From assembly GCA_021292105.1 (NCBI GenBank), contig CM037872.1:14472791-14536790 (forward strand): a stretch of DNA of 64,000 bases, in the 5' to 3' direction. Both the position numbers and the translations under genes were made by a program. The DNA comes from Anadara kagoshimensis. Lineage: Eukaryota > Mollusca > Bivalvia > Arcoida > Arcidae. The stretch's first letter is position 1. Every line of letters starts with the position of its first letter. The notes under the pieces were generated by a model. That model was not told the DNA's origin and made no database searches. It worked only from the letters and a program-made list of their open reading frames with translations. Positions 24,001 through 37,100 of this stretch are shown piece after piece.

Positions 24001-27000
24001 AATCAGTATCAGTCCTTTAAATACTAAATATAAAGTCAAACCGTTTAACAGATAATCATGTATCCCAAACATTTTGTGGAGGGTATATGTTTTTGATCAA
24101 TCAATCCATCCATCTGTCTGTCAGTCTATCAGTCCAACATTATAATATGCCAAATAGTACAGCACTTGTTTATCCTTTTTGAATAAAAAATTCAATGACA
24201 ATCACTATTTTACGATTTTATATATTTGGAACATAAGTACATATTGCCTCTATATATTTGCATTATATTGTTTTCACCATTTTTTTTTCTAAATAGTTGC
24301 AGATATTGAGCTATTTGTTTGGTATGTTAGTCTACTACAATGAGTTACAGATCAGACAAAGTGTAATTACCGTAGCCAAAATAAAGTCTCTGTAAATCAT
24401 TCAATTTTACTAAAATGTATATCCCACTATTTAATGTGAAAATCACCAAATAAACCTGCTTTACGGTACAGTAACAATTATTAGTATAATGTGCTACATC
24501 ATTTAGTCACTTAGATTATAATTTAACTATATACATGTATGTATGTATTGTTTGTAGGATACCACAACTATTGACATGTTTGGTACGTAATGAAGGCCGT
24601 CTGATAATGAACCTGTTAAGTCAGGTCGGGCGTATGTACCCTCAAGCTGTCTACTTCCCTATCAGGACACTGTATCTAACATTGAAGATAGAACAAAGAG
24701 AGAGATGTGAGTATTTTGATGTTTGGTCTGTAATGTTTACAAGTATTACAAATCAAAGCTTTATAATATTCCACAGAGCTGTTGTCATTGACAGTTTTTG
24801 TAAATGGTCATTAATGATAAAATAAGGAAGTTAAATAACCCTTACAACTGTATGATGCTTATATTTCCCTGTGGTTTTATTTTCGTTATATTAGTCCAGT
24901 GTATTCCCGCGAAAATTAAACAGCTGCAAAAATACAAGGGTATAACCAGCCTATTAATCTTGCTAGAGTCATTTGCATTTAATCCAATAAGACCAAGAAA
25001 ATATGATACCGCGGATATGCTAGCCATCGTCAAACAAATTTGACATCATAAAAATAAAGCAATTTACAGTACTAATGACTTCATTTCATTAATTGATTTA
25101 ATTTTCTACAGTTCCACCATTATTGAGAAACTCATTTTAAGCTGATTGTATGTTACTACATGTACCATTGTTTCAATACCTTTGTTATTCATCTTCAGAC
25201 AAGAGTGGTGAATTAAGTAGCTCACACAATAAAGGCAATGGTACCACCACCACCACACAGACAACAACAGCCACCATTACCCCAACTGTGGCCACACCCA
25301 CTACCACTGTATCTGCAGTATCAAATCCAGCAGTAGTATCATCTGTAACCAGTGCCACCAGTAACCCAGCAACACCAGAGGCACCCACGGCAACAACAGG
25401 TATTGACATGGTATATGTACATCTACTGTATGCCTGGCACCACCTTAACAAGTTATACATTAAAACCCTTGCTACTCATTGCATTAACAAATTAAACATA
25501 ATAATCCTTGCTACACATAACATTGACAGGTTAAACATAAAAAATTTTGCAACACATCGCAAGTGCAAATAGCAGACGCAAATTGCTGACGTTAAACAGC
25601 ATTCAACTAATTGATTGTATGAAACTATTATCATACCTCCATTAACAAAGTTCAGGGGGGTATATAGGAATCTCTGTTTATCTGTCTGTCTGTGCAGATT
25701 AGTCTTGTGAATTTTAACTGGTAGTAACATTTTCCTTGTTTTTTTGTTTCAGATAGTACAGATGGTACACAAGCTTCCCAAGGACAGAGTCATTCTTCAC
25801 AACAACAAAATAAACAAGGACCATTAGTGCAGAGTGATGCCGGACCTATCAGGGCACCTGCCCCAATGTGGAGATGTAGTAAAATAATGCACCTGCAACG
25901 AGAACTTCACCCAACAATACTCAACTCCCTGGAAGGCATTGTTGATCAGGTACAAGATTTTTCTGTTCTGATGTCTGTCCCTATTCTACTTTCAGGCAAT
26001 TTTAGAGTTACTTTGCAATTACATTGTAATTTGATGTTATTATGTTTTTACCTGTAACTCTAGTCCCGTCCATAGTTATGAATGTCCTATTATGTGATAT
26101 GTTTTGGTTTTTACGTAGGAAAGTCGTAGACTTTTCAGAGTATTGTCATCGTTTGACGGTAACTAACGGCGTATCGATGTAAACAAAATCTTCCCTTAAC
26201 CGAAACACTACTGTTACAAGAAATAGACCCATATAGAACAACCCGATCTTAATTTTACAAATGCATTTCTGATTATTTGTAATTGGTTTTTGAATGGCAA
26301 ATTTCAGGCAAGTATTTTAAAACAACTTCAATGAAAATAAAACAAACAAACAACAATCCACACACTGATACAGCGAGTAGGAATTTCGCACCTAGTCCCG
26401 TCTGTGAAGTCATATTTGCATATATAATTCTACAATGGATTTGATTGGTCAATGGGCAGAACTTTCACTTTCAGATTCATTTTATACTACACGCTAAAAT
26501 GACACATTCAAACAATATTTTGGCTACTGATGTAATAAATAAAAACAATTTTTTTCGTGGTTAAATAAAATTTATTTCACGTCGTCCGTTTAGGAAATAT
26601 TGAGTAGATCTAGAAGATCTTACGCATGTTAAACTACAGTAGCCCGTATGTAAACAAATATTTTACATCAACGATCTAAATATAGAATTTTTTGTTTCCT
26701 TTCACATCGAAAATCGGATTTGGGACAATCGGGGATATTGCGACAGAATTTTCACCACTTTATGAGAAGCAAAATTAACGTGTATCAGCATTATATAACT
26801 GTTAATTAATATATAACTAGTCTAGACAGTTCAGTCTGAATGCAAATTTTATATTAGCGACCACCCGTGTCTACAACAGACATTCTCTTTTAAATGCCAT
26901 CTCCGGGAACAAAAAAGTCATCAAAAATTCCACGTGTATGATAAACTTGCACAGAAAAAAAAGTCCGAGATTGTGTTATTCTTACCTTATATTTAATTCA

Positions 27001-27947
27001 TAAAAATCCTGGTGGCCACTTGATAATTAATCCGTTAAATAGAAGCTGATAAAAATGAAATCCTGAAAGAATAACAACTCTGTAAAGTTCAGGTAGACAC
27101 TGTCAACTATAAATAGAACGATGTCTGGTTCTTTACACTATTTATTTAGTGGGCCTCACAGCGGGAGTAAATTACCTGGACATTTAAAATTGGTAAAATA
27201 AAATTATCTGACCACCTAATAATACTTAAATTCAAAGTAGATCTAATTTTATTGTAGCAGAGGATTATTGGAATTTCAGTTATCCAAATAATAATCAATT
27301 AATTATTAAGAAATATTGCCCCCTTTTGTACACCATTCTTGTCAACAAACAGTCTCCTGGACAACTTCTGTAATTGGAGATGCAAATTGTTAGCTTAGGG
27401 GCTATATATAGGTTGTGTCAGAATTATATCAATTCAGGCTTTTGAAGCTCACTTGGTCAATTTATATTTATTCAACAATAATTTTAACTACATTTAAATG
27501 ATTTTTTTTAAATTTTCATTTCATTTATTTTTTCAAATTAATTGTGTATTCAATCACTTAAATCGATGACTTAAAAAGAGAGGAAAAAAGTTAATTAATG
27601 TTTCAAATGCAAATCAAAGGAAGTAGCTGGTCATGGTAAAGGTGTTTAATGTGATGATGACACTATATTGATGATGATGTGACATGATGATCTGACGAAG
27701 ATGATGATAATAGTGGTGACATTGAGTTCTGCTGCTGCTGACGACGACAATGATGATGATGATGATGATATGAGTTCTGTTGATGCCAATGATGATGATA
27801 ATGATGATTGGGATGAAGATGATGATAATGATGGTGATGATGACATTAAGTTCTGCTGCTGCCAATGATGATGATGATGACGATGTGACATGAGGAGCTA
27901 TAATGATGATGATGATGATTATGGTGACATGAGTTCTGTTGCTGCCC

Positions 27948-27986
<39 letters not shown>

Positions 27987-28099
27987 TAACCATGTTAATA
28001 ATGTGACATCAGGATTTCTGATAATGATTTTGATAATGATGTTGGAGATAGTCTGACATGGGTTCTGCTGCTGCTGATGATGATGATCATTGTGATGAC

Positions 28100-28130
<31 letters not shown>

Positions 28131-31100
28131 GTGTCTTCACGTTGATGATAATGTAACAGGTGGAGTTTTGATGATGACGATGATATGATGATGATATGAT
28201 GATGGTGGTGGTGGTGGTGTTGAATTGCCATTTGGAGTTCTGTTAAAGATATTGTTCAACAACATAACCCTGGTGTTTTCATCATCATTATCATCATCAT
28301 CATCATCATCATCATGATGGTCGTCATCACCATCAGAACTATTCATGTCATATTATCATGAACACGGTGATAATGATCATCTGACGAAAATGGTGATGAT
28401 GATGATGGTGGTGGTGATGACATTCAGTTCTGCTGAAGCTGATTATGATGCTTATAACTCATGATGGTGATGATAAAGACACCGTCTTCATGTTGATGAT
28501 GATGTGACAAGAAGATTTCTAATGATGATGATGATGATGATGATCTGATGAAGATGATTATGCTTATGATGGTGGTTTTGACATTCAGTACTTCTGCTGC
28601 TGCTGATGATGATGTCACCATGATGATTATGTGACATTAAGAGCTATGATGATGATGACAATGATGATGTTGTTACCACATTAATGATGTGACATGAGGA
28701 TTTCTGATAATGATTATGATGATGATGACAGTGACATGAGGATTTCTGATAATGATTATTATAATGATTATGTAGCCTTCAATAAAGACCCTACAAAGGC
28801 TTATTTTCAATCGGACATTTATGTTGCCTTTTACGGGCCTTCATCTGAACCCCCTCTTTCTTCGTAGATTCTTCCCGGCTGTAAAAAAAACCTAGCAAAA
28901 ACTAAGTTTTTCTGTAGTTAAAATTAATTTGAAACCCAAATCAAACATAGTTTTAAAGGAAAATATCTTTTCTATCGATTGACATCATTCATTTCCTCCA
29001 ACCATGTCAATTTGCCTTAAAAAAATGCCTTGTTAAGCTACTCCCATCAACTTTCAACTTAATTCATAATAAACAGTGATTCCTGCGCATGCTCGGTGTG
29101 TTATTCAACTTTGAGCGCGGGAAATATTAACGAAACGAAATTACGCAAACGTCTCGTCATTAGTTCGGTAATGCTTATTATAACACGTATAAAGTACACA
29201 ATTATGTATACATTATACAAGCATGATCTCCTTAAGTATTTATTAAACAATACTGTCATAAACAGTTTCGTTACTTTCGCATTTTTTTCGATCTGTACTA
29301 TTAGCTCGACCTTTTTCTCTTTATGCGCATGTGCAAATTAAATAGTGTCAGGATGAATTCACAAACCAATTACAACAGAGAACTAACAGGATATATTTAA
29401 ATATGAGGAGGTTACTGGGTTAATAAGAGATCACCGATCGAAAGCTAAGGTATTTATGAATCCAATTAAACAGTTGCAGTTTTTTGCCAGTGGAATTTGA
29501 TTAATTACGACGCCGATTTCAAAATCACTCTGTCGGACAACTGGTTTTCTACGATGATGGCTACGGATAAAAACTGGTCTCTAAAGAGGCAAAAAATGTC
29601 CGAATATTGAATATCGCCTCTTTAAGACTAGGGCTGGTCTAAATGATTATGATGATGATGGCACTGATAGTGGTGACATGGGTTCTACTGCTGCTGCCAA
29701 TGTAATATAAGGAGTGATGATGATGAGGAGTGATGATGATGATGATGATTATGATGATGAATTGCCATTGAGAGTTCTGATGTAAAAGATGTTGGTTATG
29801 ATTTCTGACTGAAATTAGACCCAAAACAAAACATAGCTCTGCTGTTGCTACTACAAAATCATTGTATATTTTCAGATAACAAGGTTTTGTATCATCATCA
29901 TCAGCAGCAGCAGCAGCATAATCATCATCATCACCACCATCATCATCACTATTCATGTCATATCATCTTCTTCATCATCATAACCATCAGTAGTAGAATT
30001 CATGTCACCAACACTTTTATCATCATCATCAGCAGCAGCATCATCATGATTCATCATCTTCATCAGAACTTCTCATGTCACATCAACATCAAAAAATGAA
30101 ATCATATTCATCATCACCATCTTCATCAGTAACTACTCATGTCACATTCCAAACACCATCATCATAATCATAATCATCATCATCATAGGCAACAGCAGAA
30201 CCATAACCATCATCATCACTACTTTCCTACGTTCAGCACTATCAGTGCTTTGATTTATATTGTCATGTTGATTGTTGTATTATTAACTAAGTGTTCTTTG
30301 GGTTTTGGCTTTTTATACCCCCATTTTGAAGAAGAGTGGGTATACTGTTTTACCTCTGTCCTTCTGTCCATCCATCTGTCTGCCCATCCTTTGCTATTTT
30401 TTATGTGAGTTCAGTATAAGGTCCCATACAACGAGTACCAATTGAAAGTATGCCGGACATCTACATCATTTCCTGACTTAGATTATTTATTTAACATTAA
30501 TGGCTAATGGTTGAAAATTTTGGAAACAGTTTTCTCAGCAACTTGAAAGTTTTGATGCGAGTTCAGAATGAGGTCCCATACTGCAAGTACCGATTTCAAG
30601 TCTGTTGACCATCTACTTCCTGTTTCGTGACTTAGTTTATTTTCAACATGTATGATCAATGGTTAAAAATTTTTATAACATTTTTCTCAGCAGCTGCTAA
30701 TCACAGCCACTTGAAATTTTGTATGTGAGTTTAGTATGAGGTCCCATGACGATTTCAAGTCTGCCAGACAGGCACTTCACATTTTGTTAGTATTTTAACA
30801 TATGTTAAAAGCGGGGATATACTAAGTGAGCAGTAGCTAACAGATTTCTTGTTTTTTCTGCCACTCGAGTGCTGAGTTGATTTCTTTTTAACTGTACATA
30901 ATGAATGGAGTTAAAATGGTCTGAAATTCTTGTATTTTAGATGGCAAATGTTTAGCGATTAAAATACAGAATGCTAGGGACTCTGTTCAAGGAAAAATGA
31001 ATATCATTGCACAAGAGACTTTAGGGGTGTGACCAGTAAGATTTACAAGTGCACAGACACTATTGGGTTGTGGTAACAATAAAATCTACCAGATCCAAGT

Positions 31101-34100
31101 GAATGTTTTCTTCCACTATGCACAACACCATGGATGAGTACATGGATAAGTGACTAGATTTATTCTGTTGAGGCTTGTACATGTTGTAGTGCACAGAATC
31201 ATCTGACTGACTTTTTATCTAACTTTAACAAAGCAGTGGGGAGTAGGTAGAAGATAGAGGTGTTGATTTGCAGACATTTATCATGTGTATGAATATGTGT
31301 GATATTGATAACTATTATCTTTGTTTGTTTAGATGGTTTGGTTCAGAGAGAATTGGTATGAGGAGGTACTTAGACAGTTAAGACAAGGATTAGCTAAATG
31401 TTACGCTGTCGCATTTGAAAATCGAGGAGCAGGTAACAACTCATAGACATATAATTATAGGAGTGCTAATAGGGGGTAGGAAATACATTGTTATGGGGTT
31501 ATTGAACTTAATTATGTTATATATAATTTGAATTTGTACAAAGTGGAGAAAACCTTTCCTCAAAGTGAACAAATATTAGCATGAGAGTTGTCATCAACAT
31601 CCAGTTTTTTTTTGGTTCAAGTTAAAAAAAAAGATTTAATTCTGTCCTGATTCAATAGGCTTGCCAGACTAGAGTTTTAATTTCATTTCAGTGGGTTGAT
31701 AGGACTGAAAAATATATTAATAGGAGACTGTAACAATATGAAAGTAAATTTCTTGCCTAAAGATTACTTAGACCATCTGGAATTAAACCTATGTTCTTTG
31801 AACCATAATTTTTTGTTCAAACAAGTTATACGTTTCCTCTGACAGCACCTTGGTGACTAAGTGGTCTGAAGGTATGTGCTCACATATCACAATGGTTCCA
31901 CCACCTAGGTGACTAAGTGGTCTGAAGGTATGTGCTCACATATCACAATGGTTCCACCACCTAGGTGACTAAGTGGTCTGAAGGTATGTGCTCACATATC
32001 ACAATGGTTCCACCACCTAGGTGACTAAGTGGTCTGAAGGTATGTGCTCACATATCACAATGGTTCCACCACCTAGGTGACTAAGTGGTCTGAAGGTATG
32101 TGCTCACAGATCACAATGGTTCCACCACCTAGGTGACTAAGTGGTCTGAAGGTATGTGCTCACATATCACAATGGTTCCACCACCTAGGTGACTAAGTGG
32201 TCTGAAGGTATGTGCTCACATATCACAATGGTTCCACCACCTAGGTGACTAAGTGGTCTGAAGGTATGTGCTCACATATCACAATGGTTCCACCACCTAG
32301 GTGACTAAGTGGTCTGAAGGTATGTGCTCACATATCACAATGGTTCCACCACCTAGGTGACTAAGTGGTCTGAAGGTATGTGCTCACAGATCACAATGGT
32401 TCCACCACCTAGGTTCAAACCCCACTTGGTACAGATTCTATTACTCACTGCATTCATAAAGATTACAGTAAGATAATGAAGTCATGTGTATTTGTCATTT
32501 TCAGTGGCTGAAGCAACAATTACACCACATACTTTGAATTTTGTGAAGAAATTAGTGAGCACATTTGGGGTGGGTATAGAGAATGTATCCAGTGTGACTA
32601 CAACATTTTCTAGTGCAGCATCAGAATCTCTAGCTAGACGAGCTCAGGCAACAGCACAAGATCCTGTCTTCCAGAAAATGAAAAGCCAGTTTACAACAGA
32701 TTTTGATTTTAGGTATAAACTTGAGTATTACTTAATCTCAGTAAAATTTGCCCCATTGATCACTTTATGTCTACAGTAAATTTCTTGACAACTACAGAGT
32801 ACCTGTATATTACTTACTTACAGTACCTACTTACTTGTGGTACCAGGGATGTTCATAGACCACTTATAACACTTTTCCATCTAGTTATGTTGTGTTAGTC
32901 TGACCATTTGTAGCCCTTCCTATTTTTCTGATTGCAGGTTTCTCTGCCAGGTGTTTCTTGGCTTCCTGACTTTTCTTTTCCTTTTAGGATGCCACTGTGA
33001 TTGATTATGTTGGTTTTTGCAGTGTGTATCCTATCCATCGTCATTTCCGTTATGATAGCTTCATCTCCAAAGCTGTTGTTTGGTTTTTTCCATAACTGAA
33101 TGAGTTGATAATCAAATTTATTATTAATTTAATAACACTTGATGTTATTTTTATCTTTTTAGTGTCCCTGGATCTACAAAACTTCATAATCTAATTAATA
33201 AACTAAAGAAATGGATCAAAATACTGGAAGCAAAAACAAAACTGTTACCAAAGTAAGTCCATATAATAAATGAGGATTTGTATACCACTCAAGTATTTCA
33301 ATTATATGTAATGTATACCTAGATGTCACAGCTATAGGTCAGATTTAAGAATATATAGGTTTGGCCAAGAAAAACAACAAAATTGATTAAAATTTTCTTA
33401 TATCAACATTAACATATAGTTATTTTGTTCTGTATTTGTTCAGTTTCATGAGATCTGTCTCAAGGAAAAGTATGAAAGTTTAATTGTGAAACTGAATTTT
33501 TAAAGAAAGTGCCCCAAAAATGGGTGATCAACAGGAAAATTGTCAAAATAGGGGTATATTTGCATGACTGTAGTGAAAAGAATAGTCACTACCACACAAT
33601 TTTTCATCATAAATCATTGTCCTTCCAAAAATTTAGTAAAGAAGTAAGTTAATGCAGGAACCTCAGCAGTATACATCCTTAAGACATTATTATCAAGAAG
33701 TATATGGCTTAATGAAAATTTGCATTGTTTTGTATCATCACAGTGACATCATACATTGAACATCTGAAATGTTTTATCAGTGAACCTCCTGTTATAAAGA
33801 GAGTTTATTTTTGACAATCAGAAGTGTTTTAAATATACTGTATTAATGTGATAAATTGTTTACTAGGTGTTTCCTGATAGAAGAGAAGTGTCGGTTTTTA
33901 AGTAATTTTTCACAACATACAGCTGAGGTAGAACTGCCTGGTGAATTCTTACTACCCAAACATAGTCATTATTATGTCAGGATAGCACGATTTATGCCCA
34001 GAGTGGAAATTGTACAGAAACACAACACTGCAGCTAGAAGATTATACATCAGAGGACATAATGGCAAGGTCAGTGTGTAGATGTAGCTATTTCTTAGTTT

Positions 34101-37100
34101 TCCTATTGTGTATCAGTATCCAATGTTAGGTATAGTATTTTAAGTTATTGTACCAAAATACAGGAAGTTAAAGAGAGTTAATGAATAAATAGTTAGACAA
34201 GACAGTTCCCAGAATTTTAGAGGCAAAGATAGGAGATTCTACATATTAACCAGCCAGGGGGAAAATGTTCAAGGTTTGTGAATAAAAAAGTATACCTTTA
34301 TTCAGTAATTACTGTTTGTTTACCTTTTTCCTAGAAAGCAAGAACTCAAATATCTTTAGATTTTCAATGGGACAAATACAAATCCATTTTGTTTACTTAC
34401 ATGTGCCGAGTCATTGCTAAAAATCCTGATTTCAATCTAATTCATGAATTACAACTTCTTTAATACACCAAAATTTATTTTGGATGTTTTGGATGGGTCT
34501 TTACAATGGTGAAAATTGTGACAAAATGGTTGTGTCTTTCTTGAGACACAAAGATGACGAAAGAATTTATTATTTACATAGGTGTGTAAGAGTACAAACT
34601 ACAATAAAAGGTAGCTCTAAGGTCAGATTAAGTTTAAAGTATTAATTTATGTCATTTTTTCAAAGTTTGAAAATGAAGAAAAGTAGTTCATTTAATTACT
34701 TTATTAAATCATTTTTTGGTCTTTCCAGATACACCAAAATTGTTTCATTCTTGAATTGCAATAACCTAAGTAAATAGTCAACTCTTCTGTCATCACTATG
34801 TAACATAAAATACCCTGTCATATTGTAAAAACAATTACTGTTAAAAACACCCACCCAAGATATATTTTGTCTTAAAAAATGATATATAAAGCAAGGATGA
34901 AACGAAAATAGTCAATTTCATAATGTTTAATAACCATTTTATCATTTGAAGGTATATCCATATCTGGTAGTAAATGATGCCTGTCTGACAGAATCTAGGA
35001 GAGAAGAACGAGTATTACAGTTACTCAGAATGATGAATCACTTCCTGACAAAACAAAAAGTAATGTATACTATATTACTGTTGTCTCACCATGGTACAAG
35101 CTGGTATATTGTTATTTCATCTTTGATTCATTTTCGTCTTGGTGACAGAATTTTCTATCCAGCCCTTGTTTTGGATAGATTTTTCCCACCCTAGTTTTAG
35201 ATAAGCACATGATACATGCATGTTGACAAACACAATTTCAAGTCAAAAGCTTGCATAGGATATGAATCAGACACCCTTATATTAATAAAATTCTATCGCA
35301 TTCCAGAAGTAGTAAAGGATTCTATCAGTCTTACCATATATGATAATACTAAGACAGGTAACTATAAGTAATTATCAGGATTCTTATGTATTGTTTTTCT
35401 TAAAAACATTATTTTTTCAAAAATAGTTACATCAAAATTATTACATTACTACTTTTCAATAAGTGACAAGTGACATTTTGATGTTATAAAGGAGTTTGGT
35501 GATAAAATTAGGGAGAATAATATTGATAAACAAACAGACTTGGAATAATTAACAAAGTTATTGAGGAGCATTATAACAATGTTTTTTCTGTACATAGTTA
35601 CTTACATTAACATTACCGACTTTAATATTTACAGGAAACGTCTAGAAGATTATTGTATTTCACAGTTCCACGTGTAGTAGCAATATCACCACAAATGAGA
35701 CTAGTAGAAGATAATCCAGCATCAATATCACTGTTAGATGTCTATAAACAGGTATAAAGGATTCACAAATACTGGTGATTGGGGTATTCAGTCGGTAGAG
35801 TGCTCGCTTCGTAAGTGGGAGGTCCTGTGTTTGAACCCTGACCGGGTCTGACCCAAGACTTGAAAGTGGGTAGTGACATCTCTCACCAAGCACTCAGCAT
35901 TATGAAATGAAAGTCACGGTTCTTTAGGATGGGAACTTAAAATAAACAAGGTCCCGTGGCACGGAAGGCGTGGCACGATAAAGAATCCTGCTGTACAATG
36001 CACACCGAACAGGCAAATTTCTGCACCTTAACCTATAGCTAGTGACGTCTCGATATAAGTGAAATATTCTTGACTGGGACGCTAAACACTATTACTCAAC
36101 TCAACTTTTCCGTTTTCTAAAACAAATTTCTCTTTTCAAGCTACCTATCTAAAGCGCTTATAATCATATTATTGTAATCAGTAATTTTGATAAGTGTTTG
36201 TGTGATCAGTTCTCTAATGTTGATTTCCTCACATGGTAAACAAAAACAATTATATTAGTTTTTCAAGCCTGTGACTGCGAATAAAAAAACCTGAATATTC
36301 GAGAAAATCTACTGTTATCAATGACATGAAATAATGGTTGTGTCTGCGATTGCTTGTGACAACCTGATGAGAGTTGGCTTGGAAAAAGGAAGTTTGTAAC
36401 TTGTTTTTACAAGTTTAAAAGTGATACTCTTTAAGTATTACACGTGGCAGGTGAAGCTAGCTAGACAGAAGATCCTTCTGAAGCAACTCATCTCACTTCA
36501 GATTCTTATCCTGATAACTATTGCACTTCAAATTCTGCATCACAATAAGCAAAAATATGTGTTTGTTCTTCAATGTTTGTACATTGCTTGGGAAATTTGA
36601 AAATTTGGTTGATTCTGTTATCCTCCCATTGGTTTTTTTCCCTCATTTTTAGTGTTGGACGAAAAATGATTTATTTAAAAAAGGAATTCAGAAACATTCT
36701 ACATGTTTACACATATTCTGATATGTTCCTTGAGAACACCATTAAACTATTTCACCTTACACATTCAGTCATTGTATCTTTATATACTACATTGGAGACT
36801 AAATCTTACAGAATAGTTATAATTAACAGTTGTTGTATAATAGTATCCTAATGATTTATTTGTATATTCTGCTTATATAACCAGCGGGTCATTTTACCAA
36901 ATGCTAGTTTGATATGTAGTGTAAGATCATTTATATTTACATGTACATAAATCATGAATATTGCAGAGATGTACAAAGAGGGGTATAGAACATGATGCAC
37001 CAATAGCTAGGTATTATGAGAGATTAGCTACTGTACAAGCTAGAGGATCTCAAGCTAGTCATCAGGTGTTGAGGGATATCTTGAAAGAAGTACAAACAAA

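Noticed and set aside
27614..30408. His-, Ser-, Asp- and Ile-rich open frames
   Set aside because: Translations of the GAT/ATC trinucleotide tract in all frames, inside a TRRAP intron.
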